Source of the DNA: Gp13-AA77 sp035946735
GTDB lineage: Bacteria; Acidobacteriota; Terriglobia; UBA7540
NCBI GenBank assembly: GCA_035946735.1
Contig: DASYYZ010000129.1
Coordinates: forward strand, 1 to 64,000
Length of the DNA: 64,000 bases
Direction: 5' to 3'
Below the pieces are notes generated by a model. It was not told where the DNA came from, made no database searches, and saw nothing but the letters and a program-made list of their open reading frames with translations. A program made the translations under genes and the position numbers. Below are positions 62,604-64,000 of the stretch, in pieces; position 1 is the first letter of the stretch, and each line of letters begins with the position of its first letter.

Positions 62604-64000
62604 CTGTATCTCGACATTCTCGAGCGAGTGCGCCGGCGTTTTTCGGAAGTTGTGGAGGCGCAGTTCGGCGTCCGGACCGATCAACCTGCCATCGGCTTTC
62701 CACCTGATGTGGAGCTCGGGGAGCTTTCGATCACCGCCTGCTTCGAGCTTGCCAAGCAACTGCGCCAGCCGCCGCGCCGGATAGCCGACACTCTGGCGGC
62801 TCACATCCTGCCTATCGAGGGCGTGGAGCGCGTAAGCGTTGCCGGACCTGGCTACCTGAACTTTCACCTGGACCGTGCCCGCCTGGCTGCGGCCGTCTTT
62901 GAAGCGCGGACCTCGGAGCCGCCGCCTACGCCCGCGATGCAGGGGATTGCGGCCGAGGGCAAAGTCCTGGTGGAGCACACCAGCATCAATCCCAACAAGG
63001 CCGCGCACGTAGGTCACCTGCGCAACTCCGTTCTCGGTGACACCTTTGCGCGGCTGCTGCGATTCACCGGCCGCCAGGTGGAAGTGCAAAACTACATCGA
63101 CAATACGGGAGTTCAAGTGGCCGACGTGGTGGTCGGGTTTGTCGATCTGGAGAAGAAGGGCATGGCCGATGTGGAGGCGCTCGTCGCCGATCCGGCCGTG
63201 CGCTTCGATTACTACTGCTGGAACCTTTACGCCCGCGTCACGCAGGCGTACGAGCAGAATCCTGCTCTTGCTGCGCGCCGTGCGGAGACGCTCAAGGCGA
63301 TCGAAGACGGTCATGGAGAGACAGCCCGGATTGCGGAGCTGATCTCCACCGTCATCGTGCGCGCTCACCTGGAAACCACGCGTCGATTGGGTGTTCGCTA
63401 CGACCTTCTGGTGCAGGAAAGCGAAATTCTGAGCCTGAACTTCTGGAAGTATGCTTTCGAGTTGCTCAGGGAACGCGGCGCCTTGAGGTTTGAGGACTCG
63501 GGCAAGAACAAGGGGTGCTGGGTGATGTCCCTGGCGACCGGGGAAGAGGGCAAATCTGCGAAGGGCGTTGATGCCGCCGGCGAGGCGGTCGAAGAAGAGA
63601 CCAAGATTATCGTGCGGTCGAATGGGACCGTGACGTACGTCGGCAAGGACATCGCCTACCACCTATGGAAGTTCGGCTTGCTGGGCCGCGACTTCGGCTA
63701 TGAGCCTTTTTACGGCTACCCGGATGGCCATCGGCTCTGGCGAACCACGGTTCAACCGAGTCCCCCGGACGCACCGTCCTTCGGGCGCGCATCCGCAGCT
63801 TATGCCGTGATCGACAGCCGCCAATCCTACCTCCAGCAAGTGGTGGCGGCAGCTTTCCGCGAGCTCGGCTACCAGGACGAAGCTGCTCACCTACACCATT
63901 TCGCCTACGAAGTTGTGAACCTCTCTCTTGCCGCCGCGGAGTCGCTGGGAATCGAGCCCACGGCCGAAGATCGCGAGCGAGGTTACGTTGAGGTGTCCGG
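62604..64000 (+). CDS. argS: Arginyl-tRNA synthetase, 3' end beyond window, CTG start likely
   Basis: Class I arginyl-tRNA synthetase with no stop before the window edge; about 465 residues are visible. The N-terminal tRNA-binding domain (about 1-110) is followed by SINPNKAAHVGHLRNSVLG with HVGH as the HIGH motif, then EVQNYIDNTGVQVADVV and TYVGKDIAYHLWK. Homologues begin M-Y-L..., and here the frame reads CTG-TAT-CTC at 62604, four bases after AGGAGG, so CTG is the probable start codon; a GTG at 62628 is the alternative. No ATG in this frame precedes the conserved sequence. The KMSKS region and anticodon domain lie outside the window. Confidence 0.9.
   Translation, partial: MYLDILERVRRRFSEVVEAQFGVRTDQPAIGFPPDVELGELSITACFELAKQLRQPPRRIADTLAAHILPIEGVERVSVAGPGYLNFHLDRARLAAAVFEARTSEPPPTPAMQGIAAEGKVLVEHTSINPNKAAHVGHLRNSVLGDTFARLLRFTGRQVEVQNYIDNTGVQVADVVVGFVDLEKKGMADVEALVADPAVRFDYYCWNLYARVTQAYEQNPALAARRAETLKAIEDGHGETARIAELISTVIVRAHLETTRRLGVRYDLLVQESEILSLNFWKYAFELLRERGALRFEDSGKNKGCWVMSLATGEEGKSAKGVDAAGEAVEEETKIIVRSNGTVTYVGKDIAYHLWKFGLLGRDFGYEPFYGYPDGHRLWRTTVQPSPPDAPSFGRASAAYAVIDSRQSYLQQVVAAAFRELGYQDEAAHLHHFAYEVVNLSLAAAESLGIEPTAEDRERGYVEVS

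Noticed and set aside
62391..63662. 423-codon minus-strand open frame opposite argS
   Set aside because: It has no recognisable domain and covers the plus-strand ArgS sequence with its HIGH motif. High GC produces long antisense frames.

Overview
The window is about 60 % GC, densely coded on both strands, and reads as a chromosomal segment of an Acidobacteriota-like bacterium. That assignment is an inference from gene families: two large Oar-like TonB-dependent receptors with an N-terminal carboxypeptidase-type domain, a Ser/Thr kinase with a C-terminal TPR array, a kinase fused to a BNR propeller, a GloVer tandem-repeat secreted protein, a PEP-CTERM protein, and a sulfatase-fold/TPR protein. 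The dnaA-dnaN pair with DnaA boxes between them (34.9-37.5 kb) marks a probable chromosomal replication origin near the middle. No rRNA, tRNA or CRISPR array was seen.

Left part (1-24.6 kb): an edge-truncated zinc-ribbon/HEAT protein, a LuxR-type regulator with a degenerate receiver, secreted propeller-like proteins, an IS630 remnant, a PcaD-like hydrolase convergent with a SIS-domain protein, a sulfatase-fold/TPR protein divergent from a TPR protein, and a GH20 hexosaminidase followed by a TonB receptor whose leader can form mutually exclusive stems. Then come an M20 dipeptidase and an OPT-family transporter locus that carries a 622-bp inversion. Turning 21868-22489 around restores a complete 710-residue transporter followed by the remnant of a second copy. 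A HigBA module and a radical SAM protein follow.

Middle (24.6-43.9 kb): a leftward run of four genes (kinase-BNR fusion, diglycine MoaD-like protein, a frameshifted membrane protein, glgX) is divergent from lexA, whose promoter carries three TTCGCC repeats. Next are a TonB receptor with a small His/Cys-rich secreted protein, dnaA, the oriC candidate, dnaN, murJ, a Uma2-like protein, a HAD phosphatase overlapping a small PQ-loop membrane protein, a nested palindrome, and a gluconate-dehydrogenase-like pair.

Right part (43.9-64 kb): a carbohydrate group (GH130, GT4 glycosyltransferase, amylo-1,6-glucosidase) with an NrfD tail remnant behind it, inorganic pyrophosphatase, GloVer and PEP-CTERM secreted proteins, a large kinase-TPR protein, tsaC-ydcF, and a leftward series mutS, vapB, vapC, NagZ-like, anmK that ties peptidoglycan recycling to a toxin-antitoxin pair. 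A partial argS, apparently starting at CTG, runs off the right edge.

Several genes look broken by a single base (27251, about 50275, about 49003, about 22555). Either these are young pseudogenes or the assembly carries indel errors; raw reads would decide.
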